Shown here in pieces: positions 35,191-43,244 of a stretch of 64,000 nt of DNA. The notes under the pieces are model-generated. The model saw only the letters and a program-made list of their open reading frames with translations. It was not told where the DNA came from and searched no databases. The position numbers and the translations under genes are program-made. This stretch comes from Gemmiger sp. An194 (lineage in GTDB: Bacteria; Bacillota; Clostridia; Oscillospirales; Ruminococcaceae): the NCBI RefSeq assembly GCF_002160145.1, contig NZ_NFKA01000001.1:62001-126000 (forward strand), written 5' to 3'. Each line of letters begins with the position of its first letter. Position 1 is the stretch's first letter.

Positions 35191-35209
35191 TCGTTGTATG
35201 GTTGAAAGC

Positions 35210-36766
35210 TTACTTGGCGTATTCCACCGCGCGGCTCTCGCGGATCACGTTCACCTTGATCTGGCCGGGGTAATCCAGCTCTTCCTCGATCTTCTTGGTG
35301 ATGGAACGGGCCAGCAGGATCAGCTGGTCGTCGCTGATGGCGTCCGGCTTTACCATGATGCGCACCTCGCGGCCAGCCTGCACGGCAAAGGCGTTCTCCA
35401 CGCCCTCGAAGCTGCAGCTGATCTCTTCCAGGTTCTCCAGCCGCTTGATGTAGCTTTCCAGGTTCTCGCGGCGGGCACCGGGACGGGCGGCGCTGATGGC
35501 GTCGGCGGCCATCACGATGAAGGCCAGCGGAGTCTTGGGCTCCACATCGCCGTGGTGTGCCTCGATGGCATGGATCACGGCGGGGTTCTCCTTGTACTTG
35601 CGGGCGATCTCCACACCGATCTGGATGTGGCTGCCTTCGATCTCGTGGTCCAGAGCCTTGCCGATGTCATGCAGCAGACCGGCGCGGCGGGCCTGGGTCA
35701 CGTTCACGCCCATCTCGCCGGCCAGCAGGCCGGACAGATAGGAAACCTCCAGAGAGTGGTTCAGCACGTTCTGGCCGAAGCTGGTGCGGAACTTCAAACG
35801 GCCCAGCAGCTTCACAATGTCGGGATGGATGCCGTGGATGCCCACCTCCATCACCGCGCGCTCGCCCTCCCGCTTCATGGACAGCTCCAGCTCGCGGCGG
35901 CACTTCTCCACCGTCTCCTCGATGCGGGCGGGATGGATGCGGCCGTCGGCGATCAGTCGCTCCAGCGTCATGCGGGCCACCTCGCGGCGGGCCTGGTCGA
36001 AGCTGGACAGGGTGATGGCCTCGGGGGTATCGTCGATGATCAGGTCCACGCCGGTGGCGGTCTCCAGGGCGCGGATGTTGCGGCCCTCGCGGCCGATGAT
36101 GCGGCCCTTCATCTCGTCGTTGGGCAGGGGGACCACACTCACGGTGGTCTCGCTGGAATGGTCGGCGGCGCAGCGGGCGATGGCCTGGCCGATCATCTCG
36201 CGGGCCATGGTGTCGCACTCATCCTTCAGGTTGGACTCGTAGGCGCTGATGCGCATGGCCTTCTCGTGGGTCAGCTCCTGATCCAGGCGGTTCAGCAGCA
36301 GGTGCTTGGCATCCTCCTGGGTCAGACCGGCGATGGTCTCCAGCTTTTCCATCTGGCGCAGCTTCAGCTGTTCCAGTTCGTCCAGCTTAGCCTCCACCAG
36401 CTCGCTGCGGCGGCGCTGCTCCTCTTCCTTCTGCTCCAGGGCGGCCACCTTCTTGTCCAGGGATTCCTCCTTCTGGTCCAGGCGGCGCTCCTGGCGGCTC
36501 AGCTCGCTGCGGCGCTCCTTGATCTCCTTGTCGGCCTCGGTCTTCATGCGCAGGGCTTCGTCCTTGGCCTCGATCACGGTCTCTTTGCGTTTCTGTTCGG
36601 CGGTCTTGATGGCGTCGTTCACAATCCGCATTGCTTCTTCTTCGGCACTGCCGATCTTGGCTTCAGCGGTTTTGCGGCGGTAGCTCTGGCCAAGAAAAAA
36701 GCCTGCGGCCACACCGACGGCGATTGCAACGACTGCCACCAGTACCAGTACGATAATGGATGGCAA
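35210..36766 (-). CDS. rny: Ribonuclease Y
   Basis: A 518-residue membrane-bound endoribonuclease that starts mRNA decay in Firmicutes. One N-terminal membrane helix (residues 2-27), a long charged coiled coil (about 35-200), a KH RNA-binding domain ([15 protein letters not shown], about 220-234), and an HD catalytic domain ([14 protein letters not shown] and [14 protein letters not shown], about 355-395, with the HD pair). The start is a TTG, eight bases after GAGGAG, giving exactly the normal length and starting right at the membrane helix; longer in-frame versions would add an unrelated tail. A 270-base structured leader lies upstream and its promoter is back-to-back with that of thrS. Confidence 0.95.
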   Translation of the reverse strand: MPSIIVLVLVAVVAIAVGVAAGFFLGQSYRRKTAEAKIGSAEEEAMRIVNDAIKTAEQKRKETVIEAKDEALRMKTEADKEIKERRSELSRQERRLDQKEESLDKKVAALEQKEEEQRRRSELVEAKLDELEQLKLRQMEKLETIAGLTQEDAKHLLLNRLDQELTHEKAMRISAYESNLKDECDTMAREMIGQAIARCAADHSSETTVSVVPLPNDEMKGRIIGREGRNIRALETATGVDLIIDDTPEAITLSSFDQARREVARMTLERLIADGRIHPARIEETVEKCRRELELSMKREGERAVMEVGIHGIHPDIVKLLGRLKFRTSFGQNVLNHSLEVSYLSGLLAGEMGVNVTQARRAGLLHDIGKALDHEIEGSHIQIGVEIARKYKENPAVIHAIEAHHGDVEPKTPLAFIVMAADAISAARPGARRENLESYIKRLENLEEISCSFEGVENAFAVQAGREVRIMVKPDAISDDQLILLARSITKKIEEELDYPGQIKVNVIRESRAVEYAK

Positions 36767-37035
36767 TGTTTTCAACTCCTCAAATAAAAATGGTATCTGA
36801 GATGACCGCCATGGTGCAGGGGCAGACCGGCTAATTGCGGGACCTGGAACGAACGGCACGCAGCACAACGATACCGCCGCACAGGCGGTGCGGCGGGAAG
36901 GATGCAAACGGGCTGAATTGGATATTGCAAGGCAGCAGGGCATGCTGCCGGTGTTCGTTTGGAAATACTCACAGTATCTTGCGTATATTTCACAAAAAGC
37001 AGGGCGGACCCTGCGGCTGATCATCTAATATACTT
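36767..37035 (-). other. Long structured 5' leader of rny
   Basis: No gene. Read on the minus strand from the promoter, it holds a terminator-like hairpin (GCAGGG-TCCG-CCCTGC then five T, at 36994-37014), a GGCAGCA/TGCTGCC hairpin (near 36935-36955), and a GC-rich CCGCCGCAC/GTGCGGCGG hairpin (near 36879-36902), before the ribosome site. Not a riboswitch class I can name. Confidence 0.5.
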
Positions 37036-37042
37036 ACTATTT

Positions 37043-37071
37043 ATTTTAATGACGAGTTCACAAATTGTCAA
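37043..37071 (-). promoter_or_regulatory. Promoter of rny
   Basis: Minus strand: TTGACA (37066-37071), 17-base spacer, TAAAAT (37043-37048). Confidence 0.65.
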
Positions 37072-37077
37072 GAAATA

Positions 37078-37106
37078 TTGACAATCCCGAAGGGAAGGTA
37101 TAAGAT
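37078..37106 (+). promoter_or_regulatory. Promoter of thrS
   Basis: TTGACA (37078-37083), 17-base spacer, TAAGAT (37101-37106). Its -35 and that of rny lie in one inverted repeat, TTGTCA-N8-TGACAA (37065-37084). Confidence 0.65.
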
Positions 37107-37109
37107 AAG

Positions 37110-37388
37110 GCTGAACCTATCCCGCAAAAGCGCAGATGCGGACATGAGCGGGCGGGCAACACGCGGATAGAGAAGGCCGCCGCTTCCCTTTCGGAGGCGT
37201 GCTGAGAGCGGCTGCGCGCAGGTGCCCCCACAGCTTACCACCGCGGAGCGCGGGGGCGAACCCCCGCCGGCAAGGGCCCGTTATCGCCCAAACGAGTGGG
37301 CGTGCCAAAAGGCGCGCAATTCGGGTGGAACCGTGGAGCTTTCAGATGCTTCATCCCGTTATTGTTTTACGGGATGGGGCATTTTTTC
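37110..37388 (+). promoter_or_regulatory. T-box leader (tRNA-sensing riboswitch) of thrS
   Basis: A leader of about 280 bases with several GC-rich stems, then the diagnostic T-box GGGTGGAACCGTGG (37323-37336) and, beyond it, a rho-independent terminator: ATGCTTCATCCCGT (37346-37359) pairing with ACGGGATGGGGCAT (37369-37382) followed by six T. Uncharged tRNA-Thr would pair with the T-box bulge and favour the antiterminator. Threonine ACC triplets occur at 37115 and in 37235-37245, but I cannot place the specifier loop with confidence by eye. Confidence 0.9.
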
Positions 37389-37436
37389 TTTTTTCGCCCC
37401 TTTGGGCGAAGCGATCAAACGGGAGGTCGAATAGTT

Positions 37437-39371
37437 ATGATCAAAGTTGATTTGAAGGGCACCGTCAAGGAGTTCGAGGCAGGCGTATCCGCCGCTGAGG
37501 TGGCCAAGAGCATCGGCATGGGCCTTTACAAGAGCGCCTGCGCCGCCAAGGTGGACGGCCAGGTGTGCGATCTGCGCACCGTGCTGGACAAGGACTGCGC
37601 GCTGGAGATCCTCACCTTTGCCGACGACGAGGGCAAGCACGCCTTCTGGCACACCGCTGCCCATGTGATGGCTCAGGCCATCCAGCACCTGTACCCCGAA
37701 GCCCACTTCGGCATCGGCCCCGCTCTGGAGAGCGGCTGGTACTACGACATCGGCGGCGTGAAGCCCTTTACCCCGGACCAGTTTGCCGCCATCGAGGCCG
37801 AGATGAAGAAGATCGCCAAGGCGGACCTGCCGGTGGAAAAGCGCATCATCACCGTGGAAGAGGGCCGCGAGATCTTTGCCGGTCAGCCCTATAAGCTGGA
37901 GCTGCTGGAGGAGTACGCCGAGAAGGGCTGGGAGCTGAGCGTTTACCAGCAGGGCGACTTCGTGGACCTGTGCGCGGGCCCGCACCTGATGAGCACCGGC
38001 GCGGTGAAGGCCGTGAAGCTGACCCAGGCCACCAGCGCCTACTGGCGCGGCGATTCCAGCCGGGACAGCCTGTGCCGCATGTACGGCATCGCCTTCCCCA
38101 AGGCCAGCGAGCTGGAGGAGTACCTGAAGCAGCAGGAAGAGGCCCTCAAGCGGGACCACAACAAGATCGGCCGTGAGCTGGAGTACTTCACCACCGTGGA
38201 GTCCATCGGCCAGGGCCTGCCGGTCATGCTGCCCAACGGCGCCCGCGCCGTCCAGCTGCTGCAGCGCTGGGTGGAGGACACCGAGCAGAAGCGGGGCTAC
38301 CTGCTGACCAAGACCCCCCTGATGGCCAAGCGCGATCTGTACAAGATCAGCGGCCACTGGGACCACTACCTGGACGGCATGTTCGTGCTGGGCGATCCCT
38401 ACGATGAGACCAAGGAGTGCTTCGCCCTGCGTCCCATGACCTGCCCCTTCCAGTACCAGGTTTACCTGAACCGCAAGCGCAGCTACCGTGACCTGCCCAT
38501 GCGTCTGGGCGAGACCTCCACCCTGTTCCGCAACGAGGATTCCGGCGAGATGCACGGCCTGATCCGCGTGCGCCAGTTCACCATCAGCGAGGGCCACATC
38601 GTGCTGCGTCCCGACCAGCTGGAGGAAGAGTTCCGCGGCTGCCTGGAGCTGGCTAAGGAGATGCTGGAGACCCTGGGCCTGGGCGAGGACGTAAGCTACC
38701 GCTTCAGCCAGTGGGACCCCAACCGCAAGGATAAGTACGAGGGCACCGCCGAGCAGTGGGAGGAAGCCCAGGGCCTGATGAAGAAGATCCTGGACCACCT
38801 GGGCCTGGAGTACAAGGTGGGCATCGACGAGGCCGCTTTCTACGGCCCCAAGCTGGACATCCAGATCAAGAACGTGTTCGGCAAGGAGGATACCCTCATC
38901 ACCATCCAGATCGACATGCTGCTGGCGCAGAAGTTCGGCATGACCTATGTGGGTGAGGATGGTCAGGAGCACACCCCCTACATCATCCACCGCACCTCCA
39001 TCGGCTGCTACGAGCGTACTCTGGCCCTGCTGCTGGAGAAGTACGCCGGCGCTCTGCCCACCTGGCTGATGCCCACTCAGGTGGAGATCATCCCCATCAC
39101 CGAGCGTCAGCATGCCTATGCCCGTGAGCTGCACAACAAGCTGGAGGCCGCCGGCATCCGTGTGGACACCGACTACCGCAGTGAGAAGATGGGCTACAAG
39201 ATCCGCGAGGCCCAGCTCAAGAAGATCCCCTACATGCTGGTTGTGGGCGACAAGGAGATGGAAGAGGGCCTGGTGGCCGTGCGTGCCCGCAAGGAGGAAA
39301 AGGGCGGCGTGATGACCCCCGACGCCTTCATCGGCCAGATCCTCACCGAGATCGCCACCAAGGAGCGCTGA
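37437..39371 (+). CDS. thrS: Threonyl-tRNA synthetase
   Basis: A 644-residue class II synthetase. N-terminal TGS domain (1-62), editing domain with HTAAHVMAQA near 71-80 and the second zinc-type motif CAGPHL near 180, catalytic domain with motif 1 around PLMAKRDLY, MTCPFQYQVY, RNEDSGEMHGLIRVRQF (motif 2) and GCYERTLALLLE (motif 3), then the anticodon-binding domain (from about 535). All parts are complete and the length is standard. The ATG follows GGGAGG, directly after the T-box terminator. Transcription is controlled by that T-box, so it rises when tRNA-Thr is uncharged. Confidence 0.97.
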   Translation: MIKVDLKGTVKEFEAGVSAAEVAKSIGMGLYKSACAAKVDGQVCDLRTVLDKDCALEILTFADDEGKHAFWHTAAHVMAQAIQHLYPEAHFGIGPALESGWYYDIGGVKPFTPDQFAAIEAEMKKIAKADLPVEKRIITVEEGREIFAGQPYKLELLEEYAEKGWELSVYQQGDFVDLCAGPHLMSTGAVKAVKLTQATSAYWRGDSSRDSLCRMYGIAFPKASELEEYLKQQEEALKRDHNKIGRELEYFTTVESIGQGLPVMLPNGARAVQLLQRWVEDTEQKRGYLLTKTPLMAKRDLYKISGHWDHYLDGMFVLGDPYDETKECFALRPMTCPFQYQVYLNRKRSYRDLPMRLGETSTLFRNEDSGEMHGLIRVRQFTISEGHIVLRPDQLEEEFRGCLELAKEMLETLGLGEDVSYRFSQWDPNRKDKYEGTAEQWEEAQGLMKKILDHLGLEYKVGIDEAAFYGPKLDIQIKNVFGKEDTLITIQIDMLLAQKFGMTYVGEDGQEHTPYIIHRTSIGCYERTLALLLEKYAGALPTWLMPTQVEIIPITERQHAYARELHNKLEAAGIRVDTDYRSEKMGYKIREAQLKKIPYMLVVGDKEMEEGLVAVRARKEEKGGVMTPDAFIGQILTEIATKER

Positions 39372-39410
39372 TCGCGCCTGCTTGTGAGCAAAGCATTCTG
39401 ATTCAAATGA

Positions 39411-39446
39411 AAAGAGCCGCATCCAACCGGGTGCGGCTCTTTTGTG
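39411..39446 (+). terminator. Terminator of thrS
   Basis: Perfect 12-bp stem (39411-39422 with 39433-39444) of AAAAGAGCCGCA type, T-run included in the stem. Confidence 0.88.
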
Positions 39447-39578
39447 TGCTGCGGCGCGGCCAGGGTAAATTTGACCGGATCTTTACATCCCCTTCACCCA
39501 AAAGAGATAGACCCGCCGCTCCGGCGGGTCTAAACTGAAAGCAGGAGAAACAGCAAGCAGGTAAGGGGGAAAGGAAGA

Positions 39579-39836
39579 ATGAAGAAGAGACGGCAGATGG
39601 ATTGGATAATCGGCTCGCTGCGCACACTGGCAGCGCTGGCAGGCGTGCTGCTGCTGGCCTTTGGCGCGGCACCCGGTGCGCTGGCTGCCGGAACCCAGCA
39701 GGCGGCGCAGGCTCCGGCGGGGGAGACGGGAACCGTGATCTGGGGCGTGGTGTTTGCGCTGGCGGCACTGGGCATCATCACCGCAGAGATCGCCCAAAAA
39801 AAGCGCGCTGCACGCCGCGATTCCCAAGAGGGCTGA
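39579..39836 (+). CDS. Small two-segment membrane protein
   Basis: 85 residues: a basic start (MKKRRQ), a hydrophobic segment that may be a signal or helix (residues 12-36), a short Ala/Gln linker, a second helix (about 51-68) and a basic tail KKRAARRDSQEG. AAGGGGGAAAGGA precedes the ATG. No family recognised. A GC hairpin at about 39509-39531 lies upstream and another (39856-39864 with 39883-39891) follows. It could be a real small membrane protein; being short and unsupported by context, I keep confidence moderate. Confidence 0.5.
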   Translation: MKKRRQMDWIIGSLRTLAALAGVLLLAFGAAPGALAAGTQQAAQAPAGETGTVIWGVVFALAALGIITAEIAQKKRAARRDSQEG

Positions 39837-39926
39837 AAACCCAGGCAAAACAAAAACTCCCCCGGCCTCGGTGCAAGAGAAGCGGGGGAGTGTTAAGTGA
39901 AAAGTGAAGAATGAAGAGTGAATAAG

Positions 39927-39961
39927 GAAAAATCCCGGGCGCTTTCGCGTCCGGGATTTTT
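39927..39961 (-). terminator. Terminator of tRNA-Lys
   Basis: Hairpin with AAAATCCCGG/CCGGGATTTT arms right after the tRNA CCA on the minus strand. Confidence 0.85.
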
Positions 39962-40037
39962 TGGTGAACCATCGGAGACTCGAACTCCGGACCCTCTGAT
40001 TAAAAGTCAGATGCTCTACCGACTGAGCTAATGATTC
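39962..40037 (-). tRNA. tRNA-Lys (anticodon TTT)
   Basis: 76 bases including an encoded CCA. Acceptor stem GAATCAT with ATGGTTC (one G-T and one C-G pair), D-arm AGCTCAGTCGGTAGAGC, anticodon arm CTGACTTTTAATCAG with TTT, and T-arm GGAGTTCGAGTCTCC. Confidence 0.97.
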
Positions 40038-40057
40038 ACGCTGCTTACAGCTTGTTT

Positions 40058-40086
40058 ATTATATCAATCGAAAAATGCTTTGTCAA
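40058..40086 (-). promoter_or_regulatory. Promoter of tRNA-Lys
   Basis: Minus strand: perfect TTGACA (40081-40086), 17-base spacer, perfect TATAAT (40058-40063), about 20 bases before the tRNA. The best consensus promoter in the window. Confidence 0.85.
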
Positions 40087-40495
40087 GCGATTTTTGAAAA
40101 AAATCAAGCGACACATGATGACGGTTAAAAGAAACAGAAAAATGACCGGCAAAAATTACAAAGTGTTTACAAACGGCGGAAAAATGAGTATGATAGTGTT
40201 AGCCCATCGTTTCAAGGATAAGCGGTTGGGGCGTGGGGGTCCCGGTTCGATCTCCACACCAGAGCCTTGGGAAAATGGTTTGAAATCGTTTCAATAGGTT
40301 TGATATACAAACTTTTTCCTGGGATTTTGGCGAAAGTGCGTAAAAATTTCCGTTTGCTTTACAACGATTCGGCGCGGGAGTAAAATGGAAAAAACGGGGG
40401 CAAGCTGCTCCCGGCGCGATGATAAGGGCTTTCCGCATGGGTGCGCCCCGGCTGCGGCCTGTGCAAAAAATACACAGACAAATGGAGAGAATTAC
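40087..40495. other. Non-coding stretch between tRNA-Lys and the first DUF3048 gene
   Basis: About 410 bases without a convincing gene. It is AT-rich to 40200, then holds a tRNA T-arm/CCA-like fragment (GGTTCGATCTCCACACCA, 40244-40261) with no matching 5' half, a weak GTTTG/CAAAC hairpin with T-run (about 40297-40317), and a GC-rich part (40395-40470) that must contain the promoter and leader of the lipoprotein gene. Confidence 0.5.
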
Positions 40496-41701
40496 ATGAA
40501 GCGTTTGATGAGTGTCGTATTGGCTGTTCTCTTGGCAGCCAGCGTATTCACCGCCTGCGGCGGCAGCGGCGAAACTGCCAGCGGTGAGGGCGGTCAGGGT
40601 GCATCCAGCCCTGCTGCCACGCCGGAGCCCACTCCGGAGCCCTACGAGGCCCAGGTACTTACCGGCTACGAAAAGGACATCGACTACCCGGAAGGCGAGC
40701 GGATCACCGGCGTGATGGTGAATAACATCCAGGCCTGCCGGCCCCAGCGCGGCCTTTCCGCGGCGGATATCCTGTTCGAGATCAAGGTGGAGGGCGGCAT
40801 CACCCGTTTTATGGCCCTGTTCACCGATTACAACGACATTCCCGAGATCGGCCCCATCCGTTCCGCCCGTGACCAGTTCTTCCGTCTGGTTCTGCCCTGG
40901 CAGCCCCTGTATGTGCATGTGGGCCAGAGCGTGGTGCAGCGCCAGTACATCGAGGACTACGACTACGAGGAGTGGGACCTGGAGGGCAACACCGCCGCCG
41001 GCCTGATCTACCGTGACTTCAACCGCCGCAACTGGGCGGGCAACACGGTGGCCAAGGAGCACACTGCCTACACCAACGGCGAAAAGATTGCCGAGTACAT
41101 TGAAAGCCAGAACATCGACGACCGCCGCAGCTACAACTCCACCTTCTTTGATTTCGTGGACTACCGCGACGCGGCTGTGATTCCGGCAGGCACCTTTGTG
41201 GAGGGCGACAACAACGCCGAGCGCGTAACCATCCGCCATTCCCAGAGCTACCGTACCCAGTTCGACTACGATGCCTCTCTGGGTCAGTACAAGATGGCGC
41301 AGTACTACTCCAGCCTGGGCAGCTACCGGGATACCATCGATGAAAACAACGATCAGCAGCTCATGTTCGACAACCTGATCGTGCTGTTCACTGATATCCA
41401 CACCTATCCCGGCCACGAGGCCAAGGACCTGCAGTATGCCGAGTACAGCTGGGGCGGCGTTGGCTACTATTGCTACGGCGGCAAGATCGAGAAGATCCGC
41501 TGGGAGAAGGGCACTCCGCTGGAGGCTCTGCGTCTGGTCACCTTCGACACCCAGGAGCCCTTCGAGATCAACTGCGGCAAGAGCTATGTGACCGTGGTGG
41601 ACATCGACGAGGCCGAGAACTTCAAGTGGGAGGCACTGGCCACCGCACAGGATACCCAGGAAGCGCCCACCACCGAGACCTTCGTGGAAAGCGACGATTG
41701 A
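40496..41701 (+). CDS. DUF3048 family lipoprotein
   Basis: A 401-residue exported lipoprotein: signal peptide with lipobox VFTAC (Cys20), a Gly/Ser/Pro-rich linker to about 50, then the DUF3048 domain (YerB-like). ITGVMVNNIQACRPQRGLSAADILFEIKVEGGITRFMALF is the domain's N-terminal block, and the end IRWEKGTPLEALRLVTFDTQEPFEINCGKSYVTVVD its C-terminal block. GGAGAG precedes the ATG. It sits next to a second, more diverged DUF3048 protein, each with its own terminator. Function of the family is unknown; YerB is surface-exposed. Confidence 0.92.
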   Translation: MKRLMSVVLAVLLAASVFTACGGSGETASGEGGQGASSPAATPEPTPEPYEAQVLTGYEKDIDYPEGERITGVMVNNIQACRPQRGLSAADILFEIKVEGGITRFMALFTDYNDIPEIGPIRSARDQFFRLVLPWQPLYVHVGQSVVQRQYIEDYDYEEWDLEGNTAAGLIYRDFNRRNWAGNTVAKEHTAYTNGEKIAEYIESQNIDDRRSYNSTFFDFVDYRDAAVIPAGTFVEGDNNAERVTIRHSQSYRTQFDYDASLGQYKMAQYYSSLGSYRDTIDENNDQQLMFDNLIVLFTDIHTYPGHEAKDLQYAEYSWGGVGYYCYGGKIEKIRWEKGTPLEALRLVTFDTQEPFEINCGKSYVTVVDIDEAENFKWEALATAQDTQEAPTTETFVESDD

Positions 41702-41714
41702 TCATAGTCTGATC

Positions 41715-41752
41715 CAGGGCCTGTCTGCCAAAATGGACAGGCCCTGTTTTGT
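41715..41752 (+). terminator. Terminator after the first DUF3048 gene
   Basis: Perfect 11-bp stem (41715-41725 with 41736-41746) followed by TTTT. Confidence 0.85.
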
Positions 41753-41791
41753 ACATTCAGAGCACCAAACAGGGGAAGGGGAAACACAAAA

Positions 41792-43111
41792 ATGAAAGCA
41801 TGCTACAAAGCGGCGGCGCTGGCGCTGAGCCTGGCGCTGCTGGCTGGCTGCGGCAAGGGGGCCGATTCCTCCCAGGCGCAGCCGTCGTCCCAGACTTCGT
41901 CCAGCCAGGCAGCCTCCTCGCAGGCCGAGCCCCAGGCGCCGCAGCTGCCGGAAACAGAGAACGACATGCCGCTGCCTGCCCAGGGAATCAGCGCGCTGTC
42001 CGGCCGGGAAACCGAGTATTACGGTCAGCGCCCGGTGGCGGTGATGCTCTACAACGACAAGGCAGCCTGGCCCCAGTGGGGCATCGGGGACACCGAACTG
42101 CTGATCGAGGCCAACACCGAAGGCCAGGACACCTGGATGATGGCCCTGTACGACGGGGTGGATGCATTGCAGAAGGTGGGCCCGGTGGGCCAGGGGCGCG
42201 ATCTGTTTCTGCAGATGGTGATGCCGCTGCAGGCGATCCCCATGTATGTGGGCAGCGATGTGTATGCCTCCAACCTGGTGAACTACTACAGCTATCAGCC
42301 GCTGGACGGCGTTTACACCGGCACCGCCGCCTTTGATCTGGACCGGGAGCGGGCCAAGATCTATGCGGAGCAGTACAGCTGGTACACCACCAGCAGTCTG
42401 CTGCCCGGCGCACTGGCCCTGTACGGCCAGAGCAGCGAGGGCGAAACCCACAGCTTCTTCCAGTTCGCGGAAGGAAGCGTGCCCCAGAACACCCAGGGCT
42501 ACGAGCTGGATATCACCTATGGCAGCGAGCGCACCGCCCGCCTGGTCTACAACACGGAGGACCAGCGCTATTACCTGCGGGAGGGCGACGCGCCCCAGAC
42601 CGATGCGGGCCGCCCGGACGACAGCGAGGTCCGCTTCTCCAATGTGATCCTGCTCATGGCCTCCAGCGGCCTGAAGGACAACGGCGTGACCCGCCAGTAT
42701 GACCTGAGCGGCGGTCAGGGGCTGTATCTGTCCGCTGGCGGGGTGCAGACCATCCGCTGGGAAAAGGGCGACGCCATGGCCCCGCTGAAGCTGTACGACG
42801 AGAGCGGCAGCATGCTGAACGTGCAGCCCGGCCGGACGTACATGGGAATTTACGGCGGCTTTGCGGGCCAGAGCCTGAAGCTGCTGGATGCCTCGGGCGC
42901 CGAGCAGGCGCTGCCCGCGGCTCCCGCGCCCATGCCCACCGCTGTGCCCACCCCCAGCCCGGAGCCCACGCCGGAGCCTACCCCGGCACCCACCCCGGAA
43001 CCGGCGCCGGAATCCGTGCCGGCTTCTCAGCCGACGGCAGAGCAGGGGCAGGCCTCCCAGCCCGCGCCCGCCTCTGAGCCCGCGGCCGCATCCCAGCCCG
43101 CCGAAGGCTGA
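41792..43111 (+). CDS. Second DUF3048-like lipoprotein with Pro-rich C-tail
   Basis: A 439-residue lipoprotein, lipobox LLAGC (Cys20), Ser/Gln-rich linker to about 60, then a diverged DUF3048-type body (VAVMLYNDKAAWPQWGIGDTELLIEANTEGQDTWMMALY aligns with the N-terminal block of its neighbour, and IRWEKGDAMAPLKLYDESGSMLNVQPGRTYMGIYG with the C-terminal one). The last 70 residues are a Pro/Glu/Ala/Gln-rich tail with PTPEPTP-type repeats, likely spanning the wall or disordered. AAGGGG precedes the ATG. Tandem copy by old duplication; function unknown. Confidence 0.85.
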   Translation: MKACYKAAALALSLALLAGCGKGADSSQAQPSSQTSSSQAASSQAEPQAPQLPETENDMPLPAQGISALSGRETEYYGQRPVAVMLYNDKAAWPQWGIGDTELLIEANTEGQDTWMMALYDGVDALQKVGPVGQGRDLFLQMVMPLQAIPMYVGSDVYASNLVNYYSYQPLDGVYTGTAAFDLDRERAKIYAEQYSWYTTSSLLPGALALYGQSSEGETHSFFQFAEGSVPQNTQGYELDITYGSERTARLVYNTEDQRYYLREGDAPQTDAGRPDDSEVRFSNVILLMASSGLKDNGVTRQYDLSGGQGLYLSAGGVQTIRWEKGDAMAPLKLYDESGSMLNVQPGRTYMGIYGGFAGQSLKLLDASGAEQALPAAPAPMPTAVPTPSPEPTPEPTPAPTPEPAPESVPASQPTAEQGQASQPAPASEPAAASQPAEG

Positions 43112-43147
43112 GATAGGCCCTCCAGGCGGCAGCAAATACAAGCAAAT

Positions 43148-43181
43148 AGCAGCGAAAGCAGGTGCTTTCGCTGCTTTTTTG
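43148..43181 (+). terminator. Terminator after the second DUF3048 gene
   Basis: Perfect 13-bp stem (43148-43160 with 43163-43175), short loop, six T. Confidence 0.85.
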
Positions 43182-43211
43182 TTGCAGTTTTTGTTCCGGC
43201 GGAAGTATAAT
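43182..43211 (+). promoter_or_regulatory. Promoter of the AEC transporter gene
   Basis: TTGCAG (43182-43187), 18-base spacer, TATAAT (43206-43211), directly after the previous terminator. Confidence 0.6.
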
Positions 43212-43244
43212 AGAGCTATTGTGTTTGGAGAGGGGGAGTGGCCC

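Noticed and set aside
37115-37117. ACC as the specifier codon of the thrS T-box
   Set aside because: It lies at the very start of the leader, where the specifier loop is not expected; placement needs a folded model.
37359-39422. Long antisense open frame opposite thrS
   Set aside because: Low-complexity Leu/Gly/Val/His translation typical of reversed GC-rich coding sequence; thrS is certain.
39509-39531. GC hairpin upstream of the 85-residue protein as a terminator
   Set aside because: No T-run on the plus strand and thrS already has a terminator at 39411.
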